Made by a program: the position numbers and the translations under genes. A stretch of 64,000 nt of DNA from contig JAAXVR010000003.1 in the NCBI GenBank assembly GCA_013335405.1, forward strand, positions 46,550 to 110,549, written 5' to 3'. Source of the DNA: Chlorobiaceae bacterium (GTDB lineage Bacteria; Bacteroidota; Chlorobiia; Chlorobiales; Chlorobiaceae). The first letter of the stretch is position 1; each line of letters starts with the position of its first letter. Under the pieces are notes generated by a model. That model ran no database searches and had not been told where the DNA came from. It worked only from the letters and a program-made list of their open reading frames with translations. Positions 21,764-32,732 of this stretch are shown here, piece by piece.

Positions 21764-23581
21764 ATGTCTTTATCCGGTCCGGATGTCTCCACTCTGAGAA
21801 ATTTCTGCATTATCGCACATATTGATCACGGAAAGTCCACGCTTGCCGACCGCCTGCTCGAAGTGACCAACACACTCGACCGCACCCAGATGTCATCCGC
21901 ACAGGTCCTCGACGATATGGACCTCGAACGTGAACGCGGCATCACCATCAAGAGCCATGCCGTCCAGATGAAATACAGCTCGTCCGATGGTCGCGAATAT
22001 ACCCTGAACCTTATCGATACTCCGGGCCATGTAGATTTCAGCTACGAGGTATCCCGCTCGCTTGCCGCTTGCGAAGGCGCGCTGCTCGTCGTCGACGCTA
22101 CCCAGGGTGTCGAGGCGCAGACCATTGCGAACCTCTATCTGGCAATCGAGGCGGGGCTGGAGATCATTCCGGTCATCAACAAGATTGACCTTCCGTCATC
22201 CGATGTCGAAGGTGTCGCCAGGCAGATCATGGAGCTTGTCGGTATCAGTCGCAGCGAAATCCTTCAGGTTTCGGCGAAAGCCGGTATCGGGATTCCCGAA
22301 CTCATGGAAGCCATCATAAAGAGAATACCCGCTCCTGCCGACAACAAACACAAGCCTTTGAGAGCATTGATCTTCGATTCGGTTTTCGACGCCTACCGTG
22401 GTGCGGTGGTCTATCTGAGGATTGTGGAAGGTGTGTTGAAAAAGGGCGACAAGGTCAGGTTTTTTGCCAGCGACAAGATTTTTCTTGCGGACGAGATTGG
22501 TACCATGAGCCTGAAGAGGCAGCCGAGTAACGTTCTCGAGTCGGGCAATGTCGGTTATCTTATCTGTTCCATCAAGGACGTGAAGGATGCCAAGGTAGGA
22601 GATACCGTCACACTTGTCGATAACCCGGCATCGGAAAGGCTTGCAGGGTACAAGGATGTAAAGCCCATGGTTTTCAGCGGCCTCTATCCAATCAACTCGA
22701 ACGAGTTCGAGGACCTTCGTGAATCTCTCGAAAAACTTGCCCTGAACGATGCTTCGCTGGTCTACACCCCCGAAACCTCTGTTGCTCTCGGCTTCGGGTT
22801 CAGGTGCGGCTTCCTCGGCCTGCTCCACATGGAAATCATCCAGGAGCGGCTCGAACGCGAATACAACGTCAACATCATCACGACGGTGCCCAACGTGGAG
22901 TATCGTGTCGTGATGACCAACGGGGAAGTCGTGATTGTCGACAACCCTTCGAAAATGCCCGATACGACCCGCATCAATCAGGTCGAGGAACCCTATGTGA
23001 GCGTTCAGATCATCACGCTGTCGGAATATATCGGCAACATCATGAAGCTCGGCATGGAACGCCGCGGTGAATACAAGAACACCGACTATATCGATACGTC
23101 GCGGGTGATCATGCATTTCGAGTTTCCGCTCGCCGAAATCGTTTTCGATTTCCATGACAAACTGAAATCGATATCCAAAGGGTACGCCTCGATGGATTAT
23201 GAATATATGGGCTACCGCTCTTCCGACCTCGTCAAGCTCGATGTGCTCCTGAACGGTGAGCCGGTCGATGCGCTCTCCATCATCGTGCACCGGTCCAAGG
23301 CCTATGACTGGGGCAAGAAGCTGTGTCACAAGCTGAAAGGCATCATTCCCAAGCAGATGTACGAAGTCGCCATCCAGGCGGCGATCGGCAGCAGGATCAT
23401 TTCACGCGAGACCATCTCCGCCATGCGCAAGAACGTGCTTGCGAAATGTTACGGCGGCGATATAAGCCGTAAACGCAAACTGCTTGAAAAGCAGAAGGAA
23501 GGTAAAAAACGAATGAAGCAGGTCGGCAGGGTGGAGGTTCCCCAGGAGGCTTTCCTTGCGCTGCTCAATATCGAGGAATAA
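21764..23581 (+). CDS. lepA: Elongation factor 4 (back-translocating GTPase LepA)
   Basis: Ribosome-associated GTPase of about 605 residues. The G domain shows [18 protein letters not shown] (P-loop), the switch region [22 protein letters not shown] and NKIDLP. The C-terminal LepA-specific region is present ([21 protein letters not shown] type, here [17 protein letters not shown]), which separates it from EF-G and BipA. ATG 21764 ([10 protein letters not shown]) is preferred over an in-frame TTG at 21731. It precedes lepB, as in many bacteria. Confidence 0.95.
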   Translation: MSLSGPDVSTLRNFCIIAHIDHGKSTLADRLLEVTNTLDRTQMSSAQVLDDMDLERERGITIKSHAVQMKYSSSDGREYTLNLIDTPGHVDFSYEVSRSLAACEGALLVVDATQGVEAQTIANLYLAIEAGLEIIPVINKIDLPSSDVEGVARQIMELVGISRSEILQVSAKAGIGIPELMEAIIKRIPAPADNKHKPLRALIFDSVFDAYRGAVVYLRIVEGVLKKGDKVRFFASDKIFLADEIGTMSLKRQPSNVLESGNVGYLICSIKDVKDAKVGDTVTLVDNPASERLAGYKDVKPMVFSGLYPINSNEFEDLRESLEKLALNDASLVYTPETSVALGFGFRCGFLGLLHMEIIQERLEREYNVNIITTVPNVEYRVVMTNGEVVIVDNPSKMPDTTRINQVEEPYVSVQIITLSEYIGNIMKLGMERRGEYKNTDYIDTSRVIMHFEFPLAEIVFDFHDKLKSISKGYASMDYEYMGYRSSDLVKLDVLLNGEPVDALSIIVHRSKAYDWGKKLCHKLKGIIPKQMYEVAIQAAIGSRIISRETISAMRKNVLAKCYGGDISRKRKLLEKQKEGKKRMKQVGRVEVPQEAFLALLNIEE

Positions 23582-23710
23582 CAGCGTTTTTTCAGCGTCC
23601 TTCGTTCGATTACCATGATGATGACGGCAGGAATCGTTTGAAAAAAACGTCCTGTGTTATAGTATTCAGGAAACAGCAGGTTTTATTTCTAACGTAAAAA
23701 AACGATACCA

Positions 23711-24541
23711 TTGAACACACAGATCAATCAGCCGGAAAAAAAGCATTCGAAAGAGTGGTTCGAGGCCCTGATCATCGCGGCGATCATTGCCACGTTCCTC
23801 AGGATTTTCGTTGTAGAATCCTATCGTATCCCGACAGGCTCGATGGAGAATACCCTTCTTGCCGGCGATTTCCTTTTTGTCAATAAATATGTGTACGGTC
23901 CCAAGGTTCCGTTGACCGATCTCAGGCTTCCCGGTCTCCAGAACGTCAAACGCGGCGATATCATTGTCTTCAAATACCCGAAGGACCCTTCGCTGAATTA
24001 TATCAAACGCTGTGTCGCTCTCGCTGGCGACACCCTCCAGATCCGTTCAGGCAGGCTTTTCGTGAACGGAAGGGAAGTACCGCTTCCGGAGCACGGACAG
24101 TATCTCGGCAGCAGAGTACCTGCAGGTGAGCCGGATTTCATGATCTTCCCCCAGTTTTCGGACTTCAACAAGGATAATTACGGGCCGGTTCGTATTCCCC
24201 GAAAAGGCGATGTGGTCAGGCTCACACCGGCGACATTTCCGCTTTACGCTTCACTGATTGCAGGTGAAGGCCATGAGGTCAGCCTCATGGGCAGGGTGGT
24301 TTTTATCGACGGTTCTGCTGCCGACAGGTACACGATCAGGGACAATTACTATTTCGCCATGGGAGATAACCGCGACAACAGCCTCGACAGCCGTTTCTGG
24401 GGATTCCTGTCCGAAAGGAACATTCTCGGTCAGGCAATGATGGTTTACTGGTCATGGAACCCTGATATCCCTATCCTCGGGGATCCTGTCCACAAGCTGG
24501 CTTCGATCAGGTGGAACAGGCCGGGAATGATGGTTCACTGA
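23711..24541 (+). CDS. lepB: Signal peptidase I
   Basis: Inner-membrane protease that removes signal peptides from exported proteins. One N-terminal membrane segment (residues 19-36, ALIIAAIIATFLRIFVVE) precedes the catalytic Ser44 in TGSMENTLL. The general base is Lys99 in YIKRCVAL. The GDNRDNSLDSRFWG box is intact near the C-terminus. No ATG precedes the conserved N-terminus, so a TTG at 23711 is the start (276 residues). An insert of about 50 residues between the Lys and the box is larger than in minimal enzymes but common in this phylum. Confidence 0.93.
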   Translation: MNTQINQPEKKHSKEWFEALIIAAIIATFLRIFVVESYRIPTGSMENTLLAGDFLFVNKYVYGPKVPLTDLRLPGLQNVKRGDIIVFKYPKDPSLNYIKRCVALAGDTLQIRSGRLFVNGREVPLPEHGQYLGSRVPAGEPDFMIFPQFSDFNKDNYGPVRIPRKGDVVRLTPATFPLYASLIAGEGHEVSLMGRVVFIDGSAADRYTIRDNYYFAMGDNRDNSLDSRFWGFLSERNILGQAMMVYWSWNPDIPILGDPVHKLASIRWNRPGMMVH

Positions 24542-24945
24542 TTCAGGGATTCTTCGGCGATTATTTTTTCGCAGATGGCCATGGCTGAACGATTCCGTAC
24601 TGATGTGCTGGCAAGGAAACCCGTGATGTCAGTGACACGGATCTCGAATTTGTCAATCGTTCGCGGTGCTTTGTTTTTCGAAGCGCCGGCAGAGCTCGAT
24701 TCGATTCCGCTGATTGTCACGGAACGGCAATCGAAGTCGGCTTTCAGCGAACCGATCGACAGGTTGCGGCTGCCATGCGTTGCCGTGCTGTAGGTGCGGC
24801 AGAGTTCGTTCTTGAACCCGGTGTTGAGGAATATCGATGTCGAAAAGTAGAAGAGCAGGTATGCTGAGGGAAAAAGAACGCCGGGGGACATCATGAAAGC
24901 TTTCAGCCAGTTTGCGGGGAAACGTTTTTCCAGTGAGGGGAGCAT
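24535..24945 (-). CDS. Hypothetical membrane-anchored protein, possibly AsmA-like N-terminus
   Basis: I do not recognise this 136-residue protein with confidence. One hydrophobic segment (about residues 18-40, MMSPGVLFPSAYLLFYFSTSIF) would anchor it. The rest resembles the beginning of AsmA/DUF748-type envelope proteins: LSIGSLKADFDCRSVTISGIE repeats the pattern of a strand pair describing a short layer of a beta-rich domain. It is convergent with lepB, and the two ends overlap by 7 bp. Function is unknown; a role in the cell envelope is inference. Confidence 0.6.
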   Translation of the reverse strand: MLPSLEKRFPANWLKAFMMSPGVLFPSAYLLFYFSTSIFLNTGFKNELCRTYSTATHGSRNLSIGSLKADFDCRSVTISGIESSSAGASKNKAPRTIDKFEIRVTDITGFLASTSVRNRSAMAICEKIIAEESLNQ

Positions 24946-25075
24946 GGTAACGTCTTATTTTCGGCAGCTTCATTGCGGCCTGCATCGGCAGCTTGCATTG
25001 GCCTGGCTACTGTACGATACGAAATATTTCGCTTTATTACGGTTTCAATCATAATCATTTCCGATTCACGCCGTT

Positions 25076-26572
25076 ATGACGATACAACAGCAGGGCGCAT
25101 CCTATCTGCTCAAACCGCTTGTCAGGGAGGTGCATGCCGACACTGAGACACCGGTATCCGTTTACCTGAAACTCAAGCGTCCCAATTCATGTCTTCTCGA
25201 ATCTGTCGAGGGGGAAGAATTCCTCGCGCGTTTTTCCTATATCGCCATCGATCCTGTCGCCATTCTCAAGGGTACGGTGGACGGTCCGGTCAGTATCGAT
25301 ATTTTCAACGGGAAATTCGGCGGTCTCAGGGCTGTTGCCGATGAAGAACCCGACCTGCGCAGGAAAATAGACCGTTGCCTCGCCGCTTTCGATACCGAGG
25401 AGATCGCACGCAAAAAGAACGGATCTCCGCAGATGATCACATCGGGTGTTTTCGGTTATTTCAGCTACGATGCGATGCATCTCATCGAACGGATCCCGAA
25501 GCCGGAATTGCCCGATCCAGCGGGAATGCCCGATGTTTTCCTGCTTTTCTGCGATACGCTGGTGATTTTCGACAATATCATGCGCAAGGTGTTCATCGTT
25601 TCGAACTATCTCGGAGAAAGCGACAGGAAAGAGGCTCGTGAAAAAATAGACCGTATTGCCGAAGAGATGTTCCTGCCGCTCACAAGGGAGGATGTCGCTT
25701 TCAGTCCCGGCAAACAGGAAGAGGTGCTCTCCAACACCTTGCGGGAGGATTATCTGCAGAAGGTACTGAAGGCGAAGGAGTACATCGTCGCCGGAGACAT
25801 ATTCCAGGTGCAGATCTCCCAGCGTCTCAGGCGCAGGCTCAACACCCGGCCGTTCGATGTCTATCGGATGCTGCGCACCATCAATCCGTCACCCTATCTC
25901 TATTTCTATGACCTCGGTGATTTCCATATCGTCGGTTCTTCGCCGGAACTGCTGGTAAAAGTGGAACGCGATCCGGCAGGAAGGCGTATGGTCGATACCC
26001 GTCCCATTGCTGGGACCAGACACCGCGGAAGCACGTTCGAAGAAGACGAACGTGCCGCGAAGGAACTTCTTTCCGATGAAAAGGAGCTGGCGGAACACCT
26101 CATGCTCATCGATCTGAGCAGGAACGACATCGGAAGGATCGCCAAAATCGGCACGGTAGAAACCAACGAGATGATGGTTATCGAGAAATACTCCCATGTG
26201 ATGCATATCGTAAGTAACGTGCGAGGCGAACTGAGGGATGAACTGGGGACTATGGACGCATTCTGGTCCTGTTTTCCGGCAGGAACACTGACAGGAGCCC
26301 CGAAAGTCCGGGCAATGGAGATCATCTACGAGCTTGAAAAGGAAAAACGCGGACTTTACGGAGGGGCGGTGGGCTTCCTTGATTTCAAGGGCAACCTCAC
26401 CACAGCCATAGCCATCCGTACCATGGTGGTGAAAGACGGCACTATCTATTTTCAGGCTGCCGGAGGGATTGTTGCGGATTCAAAGCCGGAATCGGAATAT
26501 GAAGAAACCATGAACAAGATGAAGGCGGGCCTCACAGCCGTCGAGAGCATCGAAACGACAGCAGATCAATAG
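25076..26572 (+). CDS. trpE: Anthranilate synthase component I
   Basis: Converts chorismate and an amino group to anthranilate in tryptophan synthesis. The chorismate-binding domain shows VDTRPIAGTRHRG, LIDLSRNDIGR, PAGTLTGAPKVRAME, YGGAVGFLDFKGN and AGGGIVADS. The N-terminal CLLESVEG contains the LLES motif of the tryptophan feedback site, so allosteric control is likely. The length of 498 residues suits the family. No trpG is adjacent, so the glutaminase subunit is encoded elsewhere. It lies 25 bp upstream of the protease gene. Confidence 0.95.
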   Translation: MTIQQQGASYLLKPLVREVHADTETPVSVYLKLKRPNSCLLESVEGEEFLARFSYIAIDPVAILKGTVDGPVSIDIFNGKFGGLRAVADEEPDLRRKIDRCLAAFDTEEIARKKNGSPQMITSGVFGYFSYDAMHLIERIPKPELPDPAGMPDVFLLFCDTLVIFDNIMRKVFIVSNYLGESDRKEAREKIDRIAEEMFLPLTREDVAFSPGKQEEVLSNTLREDYLQKVLKAKEYIVAGDIFQVQISQRLRRRLNTRPFDVYRMLRTINPSPYLYFYDLGDFHIVGSSPELLVKVERDPAGRRMVDTRPIAGTRHRGSTFEEDERAAKELLSDEKELAEHLMLIDLSRNDIGRIAKIGTVETNEMMVIEKYSHVMHIVSNVRGELRDELGTMDAFWSCFPAGTLTGAPKVRAMEIIYELEKEKRGLYGGAVGFLDFKGNLTTAIAIRTMVVKDGTIYFQAAGGIVADSKPESEYEETMNKMKAGLTAVESIETTADQ

Positions 26573-26597
26573 AAACGACAAAAAAACACGAACAACG

Positions 26598-28112
26598 ATG
26601 AAAAAGAAGCATACGACCATGAAATACCTGCTTCTGGTTTTTGCAGGCATTGTTCTGGGGGCGGTTGTTTTTTCGAATTTTGAGTTCAGGGTGGGACCTG
26701 GCGGCATCACGCTTGCAGGCAGGCCGAATTTCGCAACCGCCAAAAACAATATCGAAAATTACCCGATACAGACCCTGAAAAGCTTCAATGAAGCTTTCGT
26801 GCAGATTGCCGAAACGGCTACCCCTTCGGTCGTGACGGTTTTTACCGAGAAAAAAGTGAACCAGAGAGTGATGACTCCGTTCAACTTTTTCGGAAATCCA
26901 TTCGACGACTTCTTCGGAAATCCTCACAGGGTTCCGGATAACAGCCGCAGGAACGTGCAACGCGGCCTCGGATCGGGCGTGATTGTGACGGAGGACGGCT
27001 ACATCCTTACGAACAATCACGTTATCGAAGGAGCAGACCAGATTTATGTCCGCACATCGGACAACAGGAAAATCGATGCGAAAGTCGTAGGAAAGGATCC
27101 GAAAACCGATCTTGCCGTCATCAAGGTCAACATGAAAGGACTGAAGGCGATTCCTTTCGGTGACAGTGACAGGCTGAGGGTGGGCGAATGGGTGATTGCC
27201 ATCGGCAGCCCGCTTGGCGAATCCCTCGCAAGGACCGTCACCCAGGGTATCGTGAGTGCGAAAGGGCGAGCAAATGTCGGTCTGGCAGACTACGAAGATT
27301 TCATCCAGACCGATGCCGCGATCAATCCCGGCAATTCCGGAGGGCCCCTGGTCAACATCAACGGCGAACTCGTCGGCATCAACACCGCCATCGCAAGCCG
27401 GACGGGAGGGTTCGAGGGGATCGGTTTCGCTGTCCCGTCAAACATGGCAAAACAGGTGCTGACCTCGCTCATCACTACGGGCAAAGTCTCCAGGGGGTAT
27501 CTCGGCGTGACCATCCAGGACATCGATGAAAACCTTTCAAAGGGACTTCATCTCCAGAAAGCCGAGGGTGTTCTGGTGGGAACGGTCATGGAAGGGAGCC
27601 CCGCCCTGAAAAGCGGTATAAGGACCGGTGACGTTATCCTCGAATTCAACAGCTCGAAAGTCACGGGCAGTGCCGAACTTCGCAACTGGATTGCGACACA
27701 GGCGCCAGGGGCGACCGTCACGTTGAGAGGTCTCAGGGATGGCAGGCCGATCGTTTTTACGGTCCGGCTCGAGGCGCTTCCCGCAAAAGAGATCGCAGCA
27801 GCGGACTCCTCGCCCCCGTCCGGGGCTGTTTCCGCGCTCGGTTTCCGGGCGGAGGATATTGCGTCTCAGGCAGCGGCCAGATTCAACCTGAAACAGGGGG
27901 AAGGCAAGGTTGTCATCACCTCTGTCGACCCGACTTCAAACGCGAGCATGGCGGGAATTCGAGCGGGTGACGTGATTCTGTCGGTCAACAGGCAGCCAGT
28001 GACCTCTTTTGCCGCATATACCGCACTGCTCAGAAGCATCAGGAGCGGTGATCTTCTTTTCCTGCTGGTAGACAGAGGTGGCAACAGAATCTATTTTGCG
28101 TTTAATGTGTAA
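26598..28112 (+). CDS. DegP/HtrA-family periplasmic serine protease
   Basis: Envelope quality-control protease (Do family). A membrane-anchoring or signal segment (residues about 9-27) is followed by the trypsin-like domain with the catalytic triad His141 (TNNHVIEG), Asp171 (KTDLAVIK) and Ser247 (NPGNSGGPLV). Two PDZ domains follow (about 285-385 and 410-500, GYLGVTIQDID and GVRAGDVILS-like IRAGDVILSVNRQPV). The length is 504 residues. A strong terminator follows. DegP, DegQ or MucD cannot be told apart from sequence alone. Confidence 0.92.
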   Translation: MKKKHTTMKYLLLVFAGIVLGAVVFSNFEFRVGPGGITLAGRPNFATAKNNIENYPIQTLKSFNEAFVQIAETATPSVVTVFTEKKVNQRVMTPFNFFGNPFDDFFGNPHRVPDNSRRNVQRGLGSGVIVTEDGYILTNNHVIEGADQIYVRTSDNRKIDAKVVGKDPKTDLAVIKVNMKGLKAIPFGDSDRLRVGEWVIAIGSPLGESLARTVTQGIVSAKGRANVGLADYEDFIQTDAAINPGNSGGPLVNINGELVGINTAIASRTGGFEGIGFAVPSNMAKQVLTSLITTGKVSRGYLGVTIQDIDENLSKGLHLQKAEGVLVGTVMEGSPALKSGIRTGDVILEFNSSKVTGSAELRNWIATQAPGATVTLRGLRDGRPIVFTVRLEALPAKEIAAADSSPPSGAVSALGFRAEDIASQAAARFNLKQGEGKVVITSVDPTSNASMAGIRAGDVILSVNRQPVTSFAAYTALLRSIRSGDLLFLLVDRGGNRIYFAFNV

Positions 28113-28153
28113 AGATTTTTTGCCGGAAGGAATAAGAATGGTACATTTAATCG

Positions 28154-28193
28154 AAGTAAAGTCAGCGGAGCCGAGCTGACTTTACTTTTTTTT
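28154..28193 (+). terminator. Rho-independent terminator after protease gene
   Basis: A 13 bp perfect inverted repeat (arms 28154-28166 and 28175-28187) with an 8 nt loop is followed by a T run to 28193. It lies 41 bp after the protease stop and before greA. Confidence 0.92.
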
Positions 28194-28265
28194 GTGATTG
28201 CATGAATGGCCGGTCAATTCCTTGATACCAGCGACTTTACATTTCCAACTACAAAAGCGTACGAG

Positions 28266-28745
28266 ATGAGCGACAGAATTTACCTTACCAGGGATGGTTA
28301 CAACCGGCTGAAGGATGAATTGCATGTGCTGGTGCATGAAACCAGAAAGGATGTTCTGGAAAAAATAGCTGAAGCTCGTTCCCACGGCGACCTGAGCGAA
28401 AATGCGGAATATGATGCGGCACGGGAGGAGCAGTCCCAGACCGAGGCCCGAATCGCCGAAATCGAAAACAAACTGGCTTCGGCCAGCATTCTCGATCCCA
28501 AGCAGATCAAGACTGACAAGGTATATATCCTCTGTTCCGTGAAATTGAAGAATCTCGACGCTGCCGACGAAATCATCGAGTACACCCTCGTCTCCTCCGA
28601 AGAGGCCGACAGTGAGCTCGGCAAGATTTCAGTCCGTTCACCTGTCGGAAAGTCGCTTATCGGCAAGACCATAGGTGAGAAAGTCAGCATCAGGGTTCCG
28701 AGTGGAGAACTCCATTACGAGGTTCTCGATATTTTCGTCAAATGA
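28266..28745 (+). CDS. greA: Transcription elongation factor GreA
   Basis: Rescues backtracked RNA polymerase by stimulating transcript cleavage. The N-terminal coiled coil contains the acidic tip [17 protein letters not shown], and the C-terminal FKBP-like domain has [26 protein letters not shown] 28266 ([11 protein letters not shown]) gives 159 residues, the standard length; the frame is open upstream to 28206 but that part is not GreA-like. Confidence 0.94.
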   Translation: MSDRIYLTRDGYNRLKDELHVLVHETRKDVLEKIAEARSHGDLSENAEYDAAREEQSQTEARIAEIENKLASASILDPKQIKTDKVYILCSVKLKNLDAADEIIEYTLVSSEEADSELGKISVRSPVGKSLIGKTIGEKVSIRVPSGELHYEVLDIFVK

Positions 28746-28801
28746 ACCTTTTCCTGCAATTTCTAAACCGAAGGACTCTTCGACACGTTACCGGCAGAAC
28801 C

Positions 28802-29188
28802 ATGAAAAGAATGATCCTTGTGCTTCTCAGCCTTACGCTGTTCGCTGTTTCAGCAGAAGCCAAACAACCGAAGACCCCTCCTCAGACGGCAGTTACACCC
28901 TGTCCGATGATGGCAAACATGCAGATGCCCGACTTGATGGCAGGAGTGATTCAGACAATGGTCGATGTCATGAAAATCGAGCAGAAACTTCTTTCCGAAA
29001 GCGGGGGCGTCGATAAAAAGGCGCTGATGGCTGAGCTCGAGCAGAAAATGGCGGTACTCGAAAAGCAGATGGCCGACATGAAATGCTGTATGCCGACTCC
29101 CCTGACAGCCGTCTCCGGCGCTCAGGCAACTCCCTGTCCGCTGCAGAACGGCATGCCGTGCAACATGACCATACAGCCGCTGAAATAA
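28802..29188 (+). CDS. Hypothetical small exported protein, Met/Cys-rich
   Basis: I do not recognise this protein. From ATG 28802 it begins MKRMILVLLSLTLFAVSAEAK, a clear signal peptide with an AEA-K type cleavage site. The mature part of about 105 residues is rich in Met and Cys (PCPMMANMQMP, MKCCMPTP, PCPLQNGMPCNM), suggestive of metal binding, and has a helical middle (LMAELEQKMAVLEKQMADM) that could form a coiled coil. An in-frame ATG at 28742 overlaps the greA stop. A hairpin follows it. A periplasmic metal or redox role is inference. Confidence 0.65.
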   Translation: MKRMILVLLSLTLFAVSAEAKQPKTPPQTAVTPCPMMANMQMPDLMAGVIQTMVDVMKIEQKLLSESGGVDKKALMAELEQKMAVLEKQMADMKCCMPTPLTAVSGAQATPCPLQNGMPCNMTIQPLK

Positions 29189-29251
29189 GTATATCATCCG
29201 TAAGCGGGATATTGCGATCGAAGACCGGCGAACAACCGGGCTTCGCTGTCT

Positions 29252-29286
29252 GCACCCGCTGTTACAACGGCGGGTGCCGTATTTTT
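29252..29286 (+). terminator. Terminator hairpin after small exported protein
   Basis: Arms GCACCCGC (29252-29259) and GCGGGTGC (29270-29277) with a 10 nt loop are followed by CGTATTTTT, giving a probable intrinsic terminator about 65 bp after the stop codon. Confidence 0.7.
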
Positions 29287-29477
29287 CCCCGATGAAAAAG
29301 CCTGAAAAAAATTCTGTGCTTTTTTTATATTCAGATGCCCTATTTCCTGAATGGAATGTGCGAAGGCAGGGTCCGGGCATTAAACGGGAATTTGTAAAGT
29401 GAATTTATGTTGTTCTTTACGGGGAATTTCCGGTGAGTATACCGAAACAGGGGACAATCTTAACCATCTATTGTCAT

Positions 29478-29702
29478 ATGGGTAAACGTCAGATCATCTA
29501 TCGAAAGGACAGGATCGGCAACAATCAGGATCTGCTCAACCGTGAAGTGAACCTGGTGACCATCGAGAACAGGGTTTGGCATGGCAGGATTATTGCCGTG
29601 GGGAGCGATGACATCAGGCTCAGGGATGACCGCTCCGGCAAGCACAGGTTTGCCATAGAACAGATCGACCGTATTTACCTCGACGTAAAAACTGATTATT
29701 GA
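29478..29702 (+). CDS. Small LSm/Hfq-like fold protein
   Basis: A 74-residue protein (89 if a GTG at 29433 is used). The segment [21 protein letters not shown], followed by [12 protein letters not shown] and ending [13 protein letters not shown], follows the strand pattern of Sm-like proteins: a first strand with a modification-type loop, a Gly after the second strand, and an I-x-x-I end. This suggests a small RNA-binding or ring-forming protein, but key Hfq motifs (KHAI) are not seen, so this is inference. It lies 4 bp upstream of tpiA and is probably cotranscribed. Confidence 0.6.
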   Translation: MGKRQIIYRKDRIGNNQDLLNREVNLVTIENRVWHGRIIAVGSDDIRLRDDRSGKHRFAIEQIDRIYLDVKTDY

Positions 29703-29706
29703 AATC

Positions 29707-30465
29707 ATGCGTACAAAAATTATTGTCGGCAACTGGAAAATGAACAATACCATTGCCGAATCTGCCCTGCTTGCACGTGATGTGCTCTCAGAACTCGGAG
29801 AAGGATTTTCAGGATGCGAGGTCGGCATGGCGCCGACATATCCGGCATTGCAGGCCGTCGGAACGCTTCTCGAAGGAAGTACACTGCAACTCGTGGCCCA
29901 GAACTGCCACTACGAAAACGACGGTGCCTATACCGGTGAAGTTTCGGCCAGGATGGTAAAGGCGGCAGGCTGCTCTTTCGTCATCATCGGGCATTCCGAA
30001 CGCCGTCAGTATTTCGGCGAAACCAACGCGACCGTGAACCTCAGGATAAAAAAAGCATTGAGCGAAGGACTGAAGGTTATCATGTGTGTTGGTGAAACCC
30101 TCGAAGAGCGCGAGGCAGGGGTTACCGGTGCCGTGGTATCGACACAGGTGAGGGAAGGTCTTGAAGGGGTTGACGACATCAGCGCTCTTGTTATCGCCTA
30201 TGAGCCGGTCTGGGCTATCGGTACCGGCAAGACAGCATCATCGGCACAGGCCGAGGAAGTGCACGACCTGATCCGTACCGTTCTCGTCAAGCTCTACGGT
30301 GAAGCCGTCGCTTCCGAGATCCGCATCCAGTATGGCGGAAGCGTGAAACCATCAAATGCGGCAGAGCTATTTGCCATGCCGAACATCGATGGCGGGCTTA
30401 TCGGCGGAGCAAGCCTGAGCGCGGCGGATTTTGCCGCCATTATCAAAGCGGCGGCAGAGTGCTGA
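29707..30465 (+). CDS. tpiA: Triosephosphate isomerase
   Basis: Interconverts dihydroxyacetone phosphate and glyceraldehyde-3-phosphate. The TIM barrel shows the substrate-binding Asn-x-Lys in VGNWKMN, the catalytic His in [11 protein letters not shown], the catalytic Glu in [14 protein letters not shown] and the phosphate-binding [10 protein letters not shown] and GGLIGGASL. The length of 252 residues is normal. Directly after the stop lie three GCAATGA heptamers and a terminator. Confidence 0.97.
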   Translation: MRTKIIVGNWKMNNTIAESALLARDVLSELGEGFSGCEVGMAPTYPALQAVGTLLEGSTLQLVAQNCHYENDGAYTGEVSARMVKAAGCSFVIIGHSERRQYFGETNATVNLRIKKALSEGLKVIMCVGETLEEREAGVTGAVVSTQVREGLEGVDDISALVIAYEPVWAIGTGKTASSAQAEEVHDLIRTVLVKLYGEAVASEIRIQYGGSVKPSNAAELFAMPNIDGGLIGGASLSAADFAAIIKAAAEC

Positions 30466-30486
30466 GCAATGAGCAATGAGCAATGA
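30466..30486 (+). repeat. Three tandem GCAATGA heptamers after tpiA stop
   Basis: Three perfect copies of GCAATGA follow the TGA stop codon without a gap. The same unit, copy number and orientation relative to the gene are found at the end of the MFS gene (7892-7912). Confidence 0.88.
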
Positions 30487-30488
30487 CT

Positions 30489-30516
30489 GGAGCCCCTGAT
30501 GGGGCTCCTTTTTTTT
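30489..30516 (+). terminator. Rho-independent terminator of tpiA
   Basis: GGAGCCCC (30489-30496), a TGAT loop and GGGGCTCC (30501-30508) are followed by eight T. This is a strong intrinsic terminator. Confidence 0.93.
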
Positions 30517-30536
30517 GGGGAGGAGCCCGGCTGGGA

Positions 30537-30744
30537 TCTGGGGTCTGGGGTCTGGGAAATGAAACCCATTTTATTTTTGATCCTCTACCCGGGATTTAGG
30601 CTTGAGAAAGTGGATCGTGGGAATTCCCGGATCCCAACTCCCACTTTCCAGTACCCAATCTTCCCTCAGTCCTCACCGTCCTCAGCACTCAGACCTGAAT
30701 TCCCCGGAACCCGGAACCCAGGCCCCACTTTCTGCATTCCCCCG
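30537..30744. repeat. Heptamer-repeat-rich intergenic stretch
   Basis: No gene is seen. TCTGGGG occurs as tandem heptamers at 30537-30557 (third copy ends in A) and CCCGGAA as two tandem heptamers at 30703-30716. Between them, C-rich words such as CCTCAGT and CCTCACC recur with similar spacing. The stretch separates tpiA from the convergent thiC. Confidence 0.6.
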
Positions 30745-32613
<1,869 letters not shown>

Positions 32614-32732
32614 TCAACGGCACAATAGTTAAATTCACCGTATTTTACAAATACGCAGGGTTTGTGCACAACGTCCGGGTGAGGCTGAGAAACGAAAGGA
32701 GATGGTTGCTGGTTTACAGGGATCTGAACAAC

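Noticed and set aside
22196..23329. 377-codon minus-strand open frame inside lepA
   Set aside because: Fully antisense to LepA, with no ribosome site or recognisable domain.
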